Assembly: GCF_024451105.1 (NCBI RefSeq)
Contig: NZ_JANGEY010000005.1
Coordinates: 62,001 to 126,000 of the forward strand
DNA from: Stutzerimonas stutzeri
Lineage (GTDB): Bacteria; Pseudomonadota; Gammaproteobacteria; Pseudomonadales; Pseudomonadaceae
Direction of reading: 5' to 3'
Length of the DNA stretch: 64,000 nucleotides
Shown here: one piece after another, positions 36,177 through 44,095 of the stretch
How positions within the stretch are numbered: position 1 is the stretch's first letter
Layout of the letters: the number at the start of each line of letters is the position of its first letter
Notes under the pieces: model-generated
Seen by the model: the letters and a program-made list of their open reading frames with translations, nothing else
Told to the model about the DNA's origin: nothing
The model's database searches: none
Made by a program: the position numbers and the translations under genes

Positions 36177-37250
36177 ATGCGCCCCCTGGTTGCCACCGTC
36201 GATCTGTCCGCCATCCGCCACAACTACGCGCGGGCCAGGGCCTGCGCGCCGGGCCGGCGGGTGTTCGCGGTGGTCAAGGCCAATGCCTACGGTCACGGCG
36301 TGCGCGAGGTGGTCAGCGCGCTGCCGGAGGCCGACGGCTTCGTGGTCGCCTGTCTGGAGGAGGCCGGCGAGGTGCGCGGCCTGCACGGCAAGGCGCGGGT
36401 GCTGCTGCTGCAGGGCTGCTTCGAGCCGCGCGAGTATCAGATGGCTGCGCAACTGGGCCTGGACGTGGTGGTGCAGAGCCGCGAGCAGGCCGAGATGCTG
36501 CTCGGCGTCCAGCCGAGCAGGCCGCTCAGCGTGTGGCTGAAGCTGGACTCCGGCATGCACCGGCTGGGCTTTTCCGCCGTCGAGCTGCGCGAGTGGCATG
36601 CGCGCCTGGGGGCTGCCGAGCAGGTCGGCGAGCTCAACCTGCTCAGCCACTTCGCCTGCGCCGACCTGCCCGGGCATCCGCTCAACCGGGCGCAACTGGA
36701 CAGCTTTCGCGGCCTCGACGACCTGCCCTTCGCCAGCCGCTCGCTGGCCAACTCGGCGGCCATCCTCACCCGTGCCGAGGCGCATTTCGACTGGCTGCGC
36801 CCGGGGATCATGCTCTACGGCGCCAGTCCGTTCGCCGAGCGGCCGGCCGCCGAGTTCGACCTGCGTCCGGCGATGACCCTGAGCGGCGCGCTGATCGCCG
36901 TGCGCGAGGTGGCGGCGGGGGAGAGCGTCGGCTACGGTGCGAGCTGGGTGGCCGAGCGTCCGGCGCGCATCGGCACCCTCAGCTGCGGCTACGCCGACGG
37001 CTACCCGCGCTGTGCCCCGGCCGGCACCCCGGTGCTGGTCGGCGGCCGGCGCGTGCCGCTGGTCGGTCGAGTGTCGATGGACCTGCTGACCGTGGACCTG
37101 TCCGCCGTGCCCGAAGCGCAGGTCGGCACGCCGGTGGAGCTGTGGGGGGCGCAGTTGCCGGTCGACGAGGTGGCCGCGGCCTGCGGCACCATCGGCTACG
37201 AGCTGCTCGGCAAGGTCGCCGCACGGGTGGCGCGCCGGCACCACTACTGA
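36177..37250 (+). CDS. alr: Alanine racemase
   Basis: PLP enzyme that makes D-alanine for peptidoglycan. 357 residues. The PLP lysine is in AVVKANAYGHG (Lys34) and the second catalytic base is Tyr253 in SVGYGASWV. A biosynthetic (Alr/DadX-type) enzyme by sequence; alr after dnaB is the usual Pseudomonas order. It converges on the pentapeptide gene with 22 bases between stops. Confidence 0.95.
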   Translation: MRPLVATVDLSAIRHNYARARACAPGRRVFAVVKANAYGHGVREVVSALPEADGFVVACLEEAGEVRGLHGKARVLLLQGCFEPREYQMAAQLGLDVVVQSREQAEMLLGVQPSRPLSVWLKLDSGMHRLGFSAVELREWHARLGAAEQVGELNLLSHFACADLPGHPLNRAQLDSFRGLDDLPFASRSLANSAAILTRAEAHFDWLRPGIMLYGASPFAERPAAEFDLRPAMTLSGALIAVREVAAGESVGYGASWVAERPARIGTLSCGYADGYPRCAPAGTPVLVGGRRVPLVGRVSMDLLTVDLSAVPEAQVGTPVELWGAQLPVDEVAAACGTIGYELLGKVAARVARRHHY

Positions 37251-37272
37251 GCGGCTGCCGGCGCGCCGCCAG

Positions 37273-37920
37273 TCACTTCTCCCAGTCGTGCGGGCATTCC
37301 CGGCAGCCTTCCATGTTGGTGCCCTGGAAGGTGGCGTAGTGGCGGCGCGCGCCGGCGAGGTCGACGTTCTCCAGGTTGGCGTCGTTGATCTTGGCTTCCT
37401 GCAGGTTGGCGTCGCGCAGGTTGGCGCCCTTGAAATCGGCCTTGCTCAGCCAGGCCATCTCCAGATTGGCCGCGGTGAGGTCGGCGTCGTGCAGGCGCGC
37501 CGCGGAGAGGCGGGCGAATTCCAGGTTGGCGCCGCTCAGGTCGGCGCCATCGAAGCGGGTGGCCTGGCCGTGCAGGGCCCAGCCGTTGATGGCGACCAGC
37601 CGCGCGCCGGACAGGTCGGCCAGGCGCAGGTTGGCCTGCTGCAGGCTGGCGCGGGTCAGGTCGGCCCGATGCAGCTTGGCCTTCTCCAGATTGGCCAGGT
37701 CGAGTCTGGCGTGGCGCAGGTCGGCGCCGGAGAGATCGGCGCCGGACAGGTCGATCTTGCGCAGATCCAGGTGGCGCAGGTCAGCGCCGCGCAGATCGGC
37801 GCCGGGGCAGCGGCTTTCCGCAGCCAGGCGGCAGCCGTCGATCACGGTGGTGCCCGCGTCGTCGGCCGCCTGGGCGAAGGGGGCGATCAGCAGCAGGGCG
37901 AGGGGCAGGTGTCGGTTCAT
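37273..37920 (-). CDS. Secreted pentapeptide-repeat protein of the PQQ-ADH cluster
   Basis: 215 residues with a signal peptide (MNRHLPLALLLIAPFAQA, cleaved before ADDAG), then about 150 residues of A(D/N)LXX repeats (LRGADLRHLDLRKIDLSGADLSGA and onward), predicted to form a right-handed four-sided beta helix. A C-terminal Cys pair lies in GCRECPHDW, and Cys residues in DGCRLAAESRCPG precede the repeats. Periplasmic. It lies downstream of the calcium-type quinoprotein gene on the same strand, past that gene's terminator; a similar gene neighbours the alcohol dehydrogenase of P. putida. Role unknown, perhaps a scaffold or stabiliser. Confidence 0.85.
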   Translation of the reverse strand: MNRHLPLALLLIAPFAQAADDAGTTVIDGCRLAAESRCPGADLRGADLRHLDLRKIDLSGADLSGADLRHARLDLANLEKAKLHRADLTRASLQQANLRLADLSGARLVAINGWALHGQATRFDGADLSGANLEFARLSAARLHDADLTAANLEMAWLSKADFKGANLRDANLQEAKINDANLENVDLAGARRHYATFQGTNMEGCRECPHDWEK

Positions 37921-37931
37921 GGCGGCATTCC

Positions 37932-37953
37932 TGTAGGGTGCGCCGTGCGCACC
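37932..37953. repeat. Single REP-like palindrome
   Basis: GTAGGGTG followed by GCGC-CGT-GCGC and ACC; half of the GTAGGGTGG repeat family seen elsewhere in the window, just upstream of the pentapeptide gene. Confidence 0.55.
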
Positions 37954-37977
37954 GTGGCGGGACTAACGGGAGGGCGG

Positions 37978-38007
37978 AAAAAGGCGGAGGCGCGCCGGGC
38001 GCCTCCG
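37978..38007 (-). terminator. Rho-independent terminator of exaA
   Basis: CGGAGGCGC / GCGCCTCCG stem (37985-38007); on the minus strand it is followed by a run of five U (A residues at 37978-37982). Confidence 0.8.
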
Positions 38008-38072
38008 CGAAGCCGACGCAGCGGGTGGCCGGCCGGGAGCCTGGCCCGCCCCGCAGGGCAGGCCGCGGCCGG

Positions 38073-39947
38073 TCAGCGCTTGGCGGTCTTGCCGTCCCAG
38101 CTCGGCAGCTTGAACACCCAGAACGAACCGCCCTGGGCGACCGGCTTGGTCAGCTCGGCCATGTCGCCGCCCCACAGCGGCACCGCGCCGCCGTAGCCGG
38201 CGGTCACGCCGATGTACTGCTCGCCGTCCATCTCCCAGGTAATCGGCGGGGAGATGATTCCGGTGCCGACGTTGAATTTCCACAGCTCCTTGCCGGTCCT
38301 GGCGTCGAAGGCCTTGAAATAGCCGTCGCCGGTGCCGGTGAACACCAGGTTGCCCTTGGTCGCCAGCACGCCGGCCCACAGCGGCAGCGGCTCCTTGTGC
38401 TCCCAGGCGACCTTGCCGGTGGTCGGGTTCATCGCGCGCAGGATGCCGACGTGGTCGTCGTACATGCGCTTGATGCGGAAGCCCTGGCCGAGATAGGCGG
38501 AGCCCTTCTTGTAGGCGACCTCCTCGGTCCAGTAGTCCTCCTTCCAGTGGTTGGCCGGTACGTAGAACAGTCCGGTGTCCTGGCTGTAGGCCATCGGGTT
38601 CCAGTTCTTGCCGCCGAGGAACGGCGGCGAGACCTCGATGGACTTGCCGTGCTTCTCGCCCGGCTCGGGCTTGGGCGGGCGCTGCCCCTCGACCTCCACC
38701 GGGCGGCCGGTCTTCAGGTCGATATGGGTCGCCCAGGTGATGCCGTCGACGAACGGGAAGGCGTTCTTGAGCTTGCCGTCCTTGCGGTCGACCACGTAGA
38801 AGAAGCCGTTGCGGTCGGCGTGGGCGGTGGCCTTGACGGTCTTACCGTGCTTGTCCTTGTAATCGAACAGCACCAGCTCGTTGTTGCCGGAGAAGTCCCA
38901 GGCGTCGTTCGGGGTGTGCTGGTAGAACCACTTCACCTCGCCGGTGGTCGGGTCGACGCCGACCTGGCCGGAGGTGTACAGGCTGTCGTAGTCCTTCGGA
39001 TCGCCGCCGTCGGCGGTGCGCGCCCAGCCGTTCCACGGCGCCGGGTTGCCGGCGCCGACGATGATGGTGTTGGTTTCCGGGTCGAAGCTGGCGCTCTGCC
39101 AGGGCGCGCCGCCGCCGTGGCTCCAGGCTTCCTTCTTGCCGGTCGGGTGGTTGGGGTCATCCGGCCAGGACGGCGCCTTGATGTCGCCGGTGGGGGTGCT
39201 CTCCTTGCCGTTCAGGCGGCCCATGTGGCCCTCGACGAACGGGCGCATCCAGACTTCCTCGCCGGTCTCCGGGTCGCGGGCGAACAGCTGGCCGACCACG
39301 CCGAACTCGTCGCCGGAGCTGCCGTGGATCAGCAGCACCTTGCCGCTCTTGCCGTCCTTCACCAGGGTCGGCGCGCCGGTCATGGTATAGCCGGCGGCGT
39401 GGTCGCCGAACTTCTTGTTCCAGACCACCTTGCCGGTATCCTTGTTCAGCGCCACGATGCGCGCGTCGAGGGTGCCGAAGTAGATCTTGTCGCCGTAGAT
39501 GGCGGCGCCGCGGTTGACCACGTCGCAGCACGGGCGGATGTCGTCGGGCAGGCGGTGGCTGTAGCTCCACAGGCGCTTGCCGGTCCTCGCGTCGAGGGCG
39601 AACACCCGCGAGTAGGAGCCGGTGACGTAGATCACCCCGTCGTGGACGATGGCCTGGGATTCCTGGCCGCGCTGCTTCTCGTCGCCGAAGGAGAAGGACC
39701 AGGCCGGGGTCAGCTTGAACACGTTGCCCGAGTTGACCTGGGCCAGCGGGCTGTAGCGCTGGGCGTGGGTGCCCATGCCGTACTGCAGCACGTTGCTGGT
39801 GGTGAGGTGATCGTTGGCGATGTCTTCCCAGCTGACCGGCTTGGCCATCGCCGGCAGGCCCAGCCCCAGGCCGGCGGCCAGCACCAGGCAGTGGATGGCG
39901 CGGCCCAGCGGGCGCGGAGCGGAAGGCAGGATCTCTCTTGTTGTCAT
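38073..39947 (-). CDS. exaA: PQQ-dependent alcohol dehydrogenase, calcium type (ExaA/PedE-like)
   Basis: Periplasmic quinoprotein that oxidises ethanol and other alcohols to aldehydes and passes electrons to a cytochrome c. 624 residues from MTTREILP; signal peptide ends AMA (residue 35). Eight-bladed propeller repeats with W-motifs ([21 protein letters not shown]). If 35 residues are removed, the key residues fall on the positions known for ExaA of P. aeruginosa: Cys105-Cys106 (PCCDVVNRG), Glu179 (SGDEFGV), Asn266 (GAGNPAPW) and catalytic Asp316 (AWDFSGN). The residue two after that Asp is Ser, the mark of calcium-type enzymes. Divergent from the cytochrome gene, with a 322-base regulatory region between them. 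Confidence 0.93.
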   Translation of the reverse strand: MTTREILPSAPRPLGRAIHCLVLAAGLGLGLPAMAKPVSWEDIANDHLTTSNVLQYGMGTHAQRYSPLAQVNSGNVFKLTPAWSFSFGDEKQRGQESQAIVHDGVIYVTGSYSRVFALDARTGKRLWSYSHRLPDDIRPCCDVVNRGAAIYGDKIYFGTLDARIVALNKDTGKVVWNKKFGDHAAGYTMTGAPTLVKDGKSGKVLLIHGSSGDEFGVVGQLFARDPETGEEVWMRPFVEGHMGRLNGKESTPTGDIKAPSWPDDPNHPTGKKEAWSHGGGAPWQSASFDPETNTIIVGAGNPAPWNGWARTADGGDPKDYDSLYTSGQVGVDPTTGEVKWFYQHTPNDAWDFSGNNELVLFDYKDKHGKTVKATAHADRNGFFYVVDRKDGKLKNAFPFVDGITWATHIDLKTGRPVEVEGQRPPKPEPGEKHGKSIEVSPPFLGGKNWNPMAYSQDTGLFYVPANHWKEDYWTEEVAYKKGSAYLGQGFRIKRMYDDHVGILRAMNPTTGKVAWEHKEPLPLWAGVLATKGNLVFTGTGDGYFKAFDARTGKELWKFNVGTGIISPPITWEMDGEQYIGVTAGYGGAVPLWGGDMAELTKPVAQGGSFWVFKLPSWDGKTAKR

Positions 39948-40033
39948 GGGGGGCGGTATCCCTGGTCGGTGGTGGAAGGCTGCGTGCGGCAGCCGCTCAC
40001 CCCGATAGTGGCCCCGCGAGGGGGCGCCGGATA

Positions 40034-40046
40034 GGGAAGGCTTCCC
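40034..40046. promoter_or_regulatory. GGGAA-N3-TTCCC palindrome
   Basis: GGGAAGGCTTCCC, a perfect 5-bp inverted repeat about 90 bases upstream of the exaA ATG; same layout as the site in the pedH leader. Confidence 0.45.
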
Positions 40047-40055
40047 GCCGTCATA

Positions 40056-40068
40056 GGGAAAAAATCCC
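40056..40068. promoter_or_regulatory. GGGAA-N3-TTCCC-like palindrome
   Basis: GGGAAAAAATCCC, one mismatch from the symmetrical form; ten bases after the site at 40034. Confidence 0.35.
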
Positions 40069-40092
40069 TTTTTAAACAATGACTTATTCTGA

Positions 40093-40100
40093 TACCAAGG
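40093..40100 (+). promoter_or_regulatory. TACCAAGG motif, site 1
   Basis: First of two copies in the exaA/cytochrome gap, in the context GATACCAAGGGTC. Confidence 0.5.
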
Positions 40101-40141
40101 GTCTGCTTCGAAGGGCCCGAGGTACTGCTTCCAAGGTCTCA

Positions 40142-40149
40142 TACCAAGG
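40142..40149 (+). promoter_or_regulatory. TACCAAGG motif, site 2
   Basis: Context CATACCAAGGGAG; starts 49 bases after site 1 in the same orientation, 121 bases before the cytochrome ATG. Confidence 0.5.
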
Positions 40150-40269
40150 GAGTAGGGCGCGGGCACCAAAGCAGAATACAGCCCCTGGCCGCCGTCTCCC
40201 TAAGATGCGATCAACGCATTCCCGTCCCGGAATGCATCGCCTTGCACCGCATCGAAACGAGGTACCGCC

Positions 40270-40710
40270 ATGAACAACAAGAAACTGCTGCCGGCCCTGC
40301 TGGCTTCCCTGGCCATCGGCGCCGCCACCCAGGTCCTGGCCCATGGCGACGTCACGCCCCAGGTGGTGAATACCGCCGGGATCGAGCAGCTGGGCGAGGA
40401 GTGGCGCGATGAGAACCCCTATCGCAAGCCGCATCCGGATCACGACAAGGCGGTGGAGATCGGCGCTTCCGCCTACAACCAGAACTGTGCGCGCTGCCAT
40501 GGCCTGGAGGCCATCTCCGGAGGCATCGCTCCCGACCTGCGCGAGCTGGAGGCCGGCCTGGACGGCGACGAGTGGTACAAGGAGCGGGTGATCAACGGCG
40601 CGGTGCGCGACGGCGCCGTGTACATGCCGCGCATGGCCGATCACCTCAGCCAGGAGGCGCTGTGGGCGATCCGTACCTACATCGAGAGCCGCGCCGAAGC
40701 GGCGGAGTAA
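40270..40710 (+). CDS. pedF: Cytochrome c-550, PedF type
   Basis: Periplasmic electron carrier expected to accept electrons from the quinoproteins. 146 residues: signal peptide (cleaved after QVLA near residue 24), one haem-binding CARCH at residues 73-77 and a likely axial Met at 119 or 122 (YMPRMADH). The His-rich stretch YRKPHPDHDKAVEIG precedes the haem site. Closest in form to the PedF-type cytochromes of quinoprotein clusters rather than the longer ExaB. RBS CGAGGTACC. The next gene begins seven bases after its stop. Confidence 0.88.
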   Translation: MNNKKLLPALLASLAIGAATQVLAHGDVTPQVVNTAGIEQLGEEWRDENPYRKPHPDHDKAVEIGASAYNQNCARCHGLEAISGGIAPDLRELEAGLDGDEWYKERVINGAVRDGAVYMPRMADHLSQEALWAIRTYIESRAEAAE

Positions 40711-40716
40711 GCCGAC

Positions 40717-41613
40717 ATGGCGCGCCTGCTGGTGGTTCTGTCGCTGTGCCTGGGGCTGTTCGCCGCGGCCCAGGCGCAGGTGCGCCCCTTCGACGACATC
40801 GTCGCCTCCGGGGTGCTCAAGGTCGCAGTCTACGAGAACTTCCCGCCCTACAGCTTCCAGCGGGACGGTCAGGCGCGCGGCGTTGACGTCGAGCTGGCGC
40901 AGAAGCTGGCCGACAGTCAGGGCCTGCGTCTGGAGCTGATGTGGATGACGCCGGGCGAGAAGCTCGACGACGACCTGCGCAACTTCGTCTGGAAGGGCCA
41001 CTACCTGCGGCCGAACGAGCTGGCCGACGTGATGCTGCGGGTACCCTACGACCGCGAGTTCTCCTACAAGCGCAACGAACTGGGCGAACTGGTCAACGAG
41101 TTGGTGGTGATGTTCGCTCCCTACCAGCGCGAGCGCTGGCAGGTGGCCCACGACAGCCGACGGCTCGAGGAGGTACCCAGCGTCGCGGTGTTCGCCTACC
41201 ACCCGATCGGCGTCGAGGTGGACAGCGTGCCGTCGTTCTACATGAGCTCGGTGTTCGGCGGGCGGATGAGCCGCAACACTCGTCACTACGGCAGTCCGCC
41301 CGAGGCCTTCGCCGCCATGCGCGAGGGCAAGGTGGACGCGGTGATGGCGATGCGCGGCGAGATCGACTGGCTGCTCCGCGAGGCCGCCGATCCGCGGCTC
41401 AAGACCGCCGACAACGCCTATCCGGAGATGGGCCGCCAGCAGTGGGACATCGGCATGGCGGTGCACGAGAGCAACCGCCAGTTGGCCTACGCCCTGGAGG
41501 GCGGCCTGGTCGAGCTGATCGGCTCCGGCGAGCTGGCGCAGATCTACGCCCGCTACGGCCTGCGCTACGAGGTGCCGGAGCTGTATGCGGGCGAGGTGCA
41601 GGCGCAGCAGTGA
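40717..41613 (+). CDS. Quinoprotein-associated periplasmic binding protein (MxaJ/XoxJ-like)
   Basis: 298 residues with a signal peptide ending AQAQ and a solute-binding (SBP_bac_3) fold: VLKVAVYENFPPYSFQRDGQARGVDVELAQKLAD near the start and GSGELAQIYARYGL near the end. Members of this family sit next to PQQ dehydrogenases; XoxJ has been proposed to help activate or mature the dehydrogenase rather than import a solute. No permease or ATPase gene is nearby, which supports that view. Second gene of a four-gene operon. Confidence 0.82.
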   Translation: MARLLVVLSLCLGLFAAAQAQVRPFDDIVASGVLKVAVYENFPPYSFQRDGQARGVDVELAQKLADSQGLRLELMWMTPGEKLDDDLRNFVWKGHYLRPNELADVMLRVPYDREFSYKRNELGELVNELVVMFAPYQRERWQVAHDSRRLEEVPSVAVFAYHPIGVEVDSVPSFYMSSVFGGRMSRNTRHYGSPPEAFAAMREGKVDAVMAMRGEIDWLLREAADPRLKTADNAYPEMGRQQWDIGMAVHESNRQLAYALEGGLVELIGSGELAQIYARYGLRYEVPELYAGEVQAQQ

Positions 41614-41713
41614 GCGGATCTTTCCCGCGCGCCTGCGCGGGAGTCGCGGGCAGGATCGGTGCCCACGCTGGAGCGCGGCACCATCGGTTGATGCAGACGG
41701 TAGGAGGCAGGGA

Positions 41714-42469
41714 ATGACGATCCGAAGCATGGGCCTGGCACTGGGCTGGCTGCTGCTGAGCAATCCGCTGTGGGCGGCGGGGTCCGATCCGCTGCAGTCG
41801 CCGATGTGGAGCTTCCACCAGACCCGCTTCCTCGGCGAGGCCGCCTACGAGTTCGACGAGCGGGTGGTGCTTGGCGCCCCGCCGTTCGCCGAAGACTCGC
41901 GCCAGGTGCCGATCAGTATCGACGCCACCGCGCTCGGCCAGGAGGTGGTGCGCATCGTCGCCTGGGCCGAGCTCAATCCCATCGCGCACATCTTCACCTT
42001 CTTCCCCAGCGGTCCGGTGGCGCCGCGCATCGCCCTGAACATCCGCGTCGAGCAGGCCACGCCGATCCGCGCCGCGGTGCTGACCCGCGACGGCACCTGG
42101 CACGTCGGCTCGGCGCGTGTCGACGCCGCCGGCGGCGGCTGCACCGCGCCCAGCGCGGTGCGCGCCGAGGCCGGCTGGGAGGACCGGCTGGGCGAAATCT
42201 TCGGCGCGCGCTTCGCGCAGGGCGAGGGCAGCCGCCTGCGCCTGCGCGTCTCGCATCCGATGGACAACGGGCTGTCCGGCGGCATCCCCGAGTTCTTCAT
42301 CGAGCGCGCCGAGCTGCGCGGCACGGCCGGCGAGGTGCTGGCCAGCCTGGAGCTGCACCCCTCGGTCAGCGAGAACCCGACCCTGACCCTGCAGCTCGGC
42401 GAGCGCGAGGCCGGCCAGCGCCTGTGGCTGCGCGACAACAACGGCAACGAGTTCGAGGCGGCGTTCTGA
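41714..42469 (+). CDS. Quinoprotein-associated SoxYZ-like carrier protein
   Basis: 251 residues with a signal peptide (MTIRSMGLALGWLLLSNPLWA, cleaved near residue 21). The N-terminal half resembles SoxY and ends in AAGGGCTAPS, with Cys143 in the place of the sulfur-carrying cysteine of SoxY; the C-terminal half resembles SoxZ. In the thiosulfate-oxidising system this cysteine carries substrate; here the cargo is unknown. RBS TAGGAGGC. Third gene of the cytochrome-led operon. Confidence 0.8.
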   Translation: MTIRSMGLALGWLLLSNPLWAAGSDPLQSPMWSFHQTRFLGEAAYEFDERVVLGAPPFAEDSRQVPISIDATALGQEVVRIVAWAELNPIAHIFTFFPSGPVAPRIALNIRVEQATPIRAAVLTRDGTWHVGSARVDAAGGGCTAPSAVRAEAGWEDRLGEIFGARFAQGEGSRLRLRVSHPMDNGLSGGIPEFFIERAELRGTAGEVLASLELHPSVSENPTLTLQLGEREAGQRLWLRDNNGNEFEAAF

Positions 42470-42552
42470 GCGTCCGCCCAGCGCGGTGCGGGATCGCGGT
42501 TCGGGGCGCAGCCGAGGGCGCTGCGCCTCCATCACACCGGAAAGGAGGCAGC

Positions 42553-43491
42553 ATGCGTTTGTTCACCCTGTTCGTGGCGATCTTCCTCGGCCTGCCGCCG
42601 GCCTCGGCCGAGCTTGCCTACCGGCTGGAACCCCGGCAGATCGCCGAGAACAGCTGGCTGGTGGAGGGCAGCACGGAGAACTTCGCGGCGAGCAACGGCG
42701 GCGACATCGTCAACGTGGCGTTCATCGTCACCGACGCCGGCGTGGTGCTGATCGACACCGGCATTTCCCGACGCTACGGCGAGGCGCTGCGCGCGGCCAT
42801 CGGCCGAGTCACCGACAAGCCGGTCGTCCTGGTGATCAATACCCACCATCACCCCGACCACGTGTTCGGCAACCAGGCCTTCGCCGACGTGCCGATCGCG
42901 GCGCTGGCGCGCACCCGCGAGCTGCTCGCCGAGCAGGGCGCGGCCTTCGCCGACAACATGTACCGCCTGCTCGGCGACTGGATGCGCGGCACCGAGGTGT
43001 TCCTGCCGAGCGAGACGCTGGAGCCCGGCGTGCGCGAGATCGGCGGCCACCGCCTGCGTCTGCTGGCCTTCAGCGGGCACACCGGCGCCGACCTGGCGAT
43101 CTTCGACGAGACCACCGGCGTGCTGTTCGCCGGCGACCTGGTGTTCTACCAGCGCGCCCTGACCACCCCGCAGACCCCGGGGCTGGACGTCTGGCTGGAC
43201 GAACTGGCCGAGCTGGAGAAGCTGCCGTACCGGTTGCTGGTGCCCGGCCACGGCCCGCTCGCCACGGGCCCCGAACCTTTCGCACAGATGCGCGACTACC
43301 TCGGTTGGCTGGACGGCCTGCTGCGCGAGTCGGTCGGCCGGGGGCTGGACATGAACGAGGCGATGCGCGCGCCGATCCCCGAGCGCTTCGCCGCGATCAG
43401 TCTGACCCGCTTCGAGCTGATCCGCACGGTCAGCCACCTCTATCCGAAGTACGAGGCGCAGGTGTTCGAGCGGGTGGACCGGACGCCGTAA
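42553..43491 (+). CDS. Quinoprotein relay system zinc metallohydrolase
   Basis: 312 residues with a signal peptide (MRLFTLFVAIFLGLPPASA). Metallo-beta-lactamase fold: zinc motif HHHPDH (residues about 98-103), FSGHTGADLAIF and the later ligands FAGDLVF and PGHGPL. Periplasmic. It looks like the metallohydrolase 1 family that accompanies the SoxYZ-like carrier in quinoprotein clusters; a hydrolase acting on a carrier-bound product fits the context but is not shown. RBS AAAGGAGG. Last gene of the operon, followed by a hairpin. Confidence 0.82.
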   Translation: MRLFTLFVAIFLGLPPASAELAYRLEPRQIAENSWLVEGSTENFAASNGGDIVNVAFIVTDAGVVLIDTGISRRYGEALRAAIGRVTDKPVVLVINTHHHPDHVFGNQAFADVPIAALARTRELLAEQGAAFADNMYRLLGDWMRGTEVFLPSETLEPGVREIGGHRLRLLAFSGHTGADLAIFDETTGVLFAGDLVFYQRALTTPQTPGLDVWLDELAELEKLPYRLLVPGHGPLATGPEPFAQMRDYLGWLDGLLRESVGRGLDMNEAMRAPIPERFAAISLTRFELIRTVSHLYPKYEAQVFERVDRTP

Positions 43492-43508
43492 CCCGCGCCG
43501 GCGCCCGA

Positions 43509-43532
43509 CCCTGGTCGGCAATGACACCAGGG
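43509..43532 (+). terminator. Hairpin after the metallohydrolase gene
   Basis: CCCTGGT / ACCAGGG stem with a 10-base loop, followed by CTTGCTCT. Confidence 0.55.
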
Positions 43533-43533
43533 C

Positions 43534-43547
43534 TTGCTCTGGATCAA
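43534..43547. promoter_or_regulatory. Anr/Fnr-like box upstream of the Cys-rich protein
   Basis: TTGCT-CTGG-ATCAA, nine of ten bases matching the consensus TTGAT-N4-ATCAA. A possible -10 (TGTTAA, 43575-43580) lies about 35 bases downstream. Confidence 0.45.
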
Positions 43548-43666
43548 CGTCCGGCGCCCGGGGGCTTTCACAAATGTTAAACAGATCCGCCGCACGGGCC
43601 GCAGGGCAGGGGAAACTGTCGGGGCGAGAGCGCTCGACGGCGAGCGATGTGCGGAGAGGGACTTTG

Positions 43667-43969
43667 ATGAACTGCAAGACCGATGGAAACCTTGACGACC
43701 TGCACGAGTGCTGCGGTCAGTGCGACGGCGAACGGCCCCCGATCACGGCCGACCGGGCGCTGCAGATGGAGTTGGAGTGGCGTGCCCAGGAGCGCATCGC
43801 CATCGCCGAGCTGGTGGACCAGGCACATCACCTGATCGGCGAGGTCATCCGCGGCGAGCACGGGCCCGAGGTGCTGGCGGCGGCCAGCAGCCAGCTGGCC
43901 AAGGCGAGCCAGTTGCTCAACTGGCCGACGCCGTTCGATCCGGCCCTCTACGAGCGGAGCGCCGACTGA
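43667..43969 (+). CDS. Small Cys-rich hypothetical protein
   Basis: 100 residues from MNCKTDGN, with GGAGAGGG as ribosome-binding site; an in-frame upstream ATG at 43574 is less likely. The N-terminus has Cys3, His13, Cys15, Cys16 and Cys19 in 17 residues, enough for a zinc or iron-sulfur site. The rest is helical (ADRALQMELEWRAQERIAIA). No signal peptide, so cytoplasmic. I do not recognise the family. An Anr-like box lies about 120 bases upstream. Confidence 0.7.
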   Translation: MNCKTDGNLDDLHECCGQCDGERPPITADRALQMELEWRAQERIAIAELVDQAHHLIGEVIRGEHGPEVLAAASSQLAKASQLLNWPTPFDPALYERSAD

Positions 43970-43997
43970 CTGGCCGGCCCCCGCCCTTGGCGTCCAG

Positions 43998-44022
43998 CAA
44001 GCCCCGCCGTGTGCGGGGCTTG
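43998..44022 (+). terminator. Hairpin after the Cys-rich gene
   Basis: Perfect 10-bp stem CAAGCCCCGC / GCGGGGCTTG with a CGTGT loop; only TCG follows. Confidence 0.6.
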
Positions 44023-44095
44023 TCGATTCCGGGGCGCGGCCTTGTCGCTCCGCCGGGCACTGACTAGGGTTCTCTCAGTCGGTCCGGGCGAGGCG

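Larger units (their letters stand above)
39948..40269. promoter_or_regulatory. Divergent regulatory region between exaA and the cytochrome gene
   Basis: 322 bases without a gene. It holds two GGGAA-N3-TTCCC-like palindromes (40034-40046 and 40056-40068), an AT-rich run TCCCTTTTTAAACAATGAC, and two TACCAAGG motifs (40093-40100 and 40142-40149). No standard -35/-10 pair is convincing, so activator-dependent promoters are likely. Confidence 0.6.

Noticed and set aside
43667-43726. EF-hand or lanmodulin-like metal loop in the Cys-rich protein (D-G-N-L-D-D)
   Set aside because: Positions 1, 3 and 5 fit but the acidic residue at position 12 is missing, and there is no signal peptide to place it in the periplasm.
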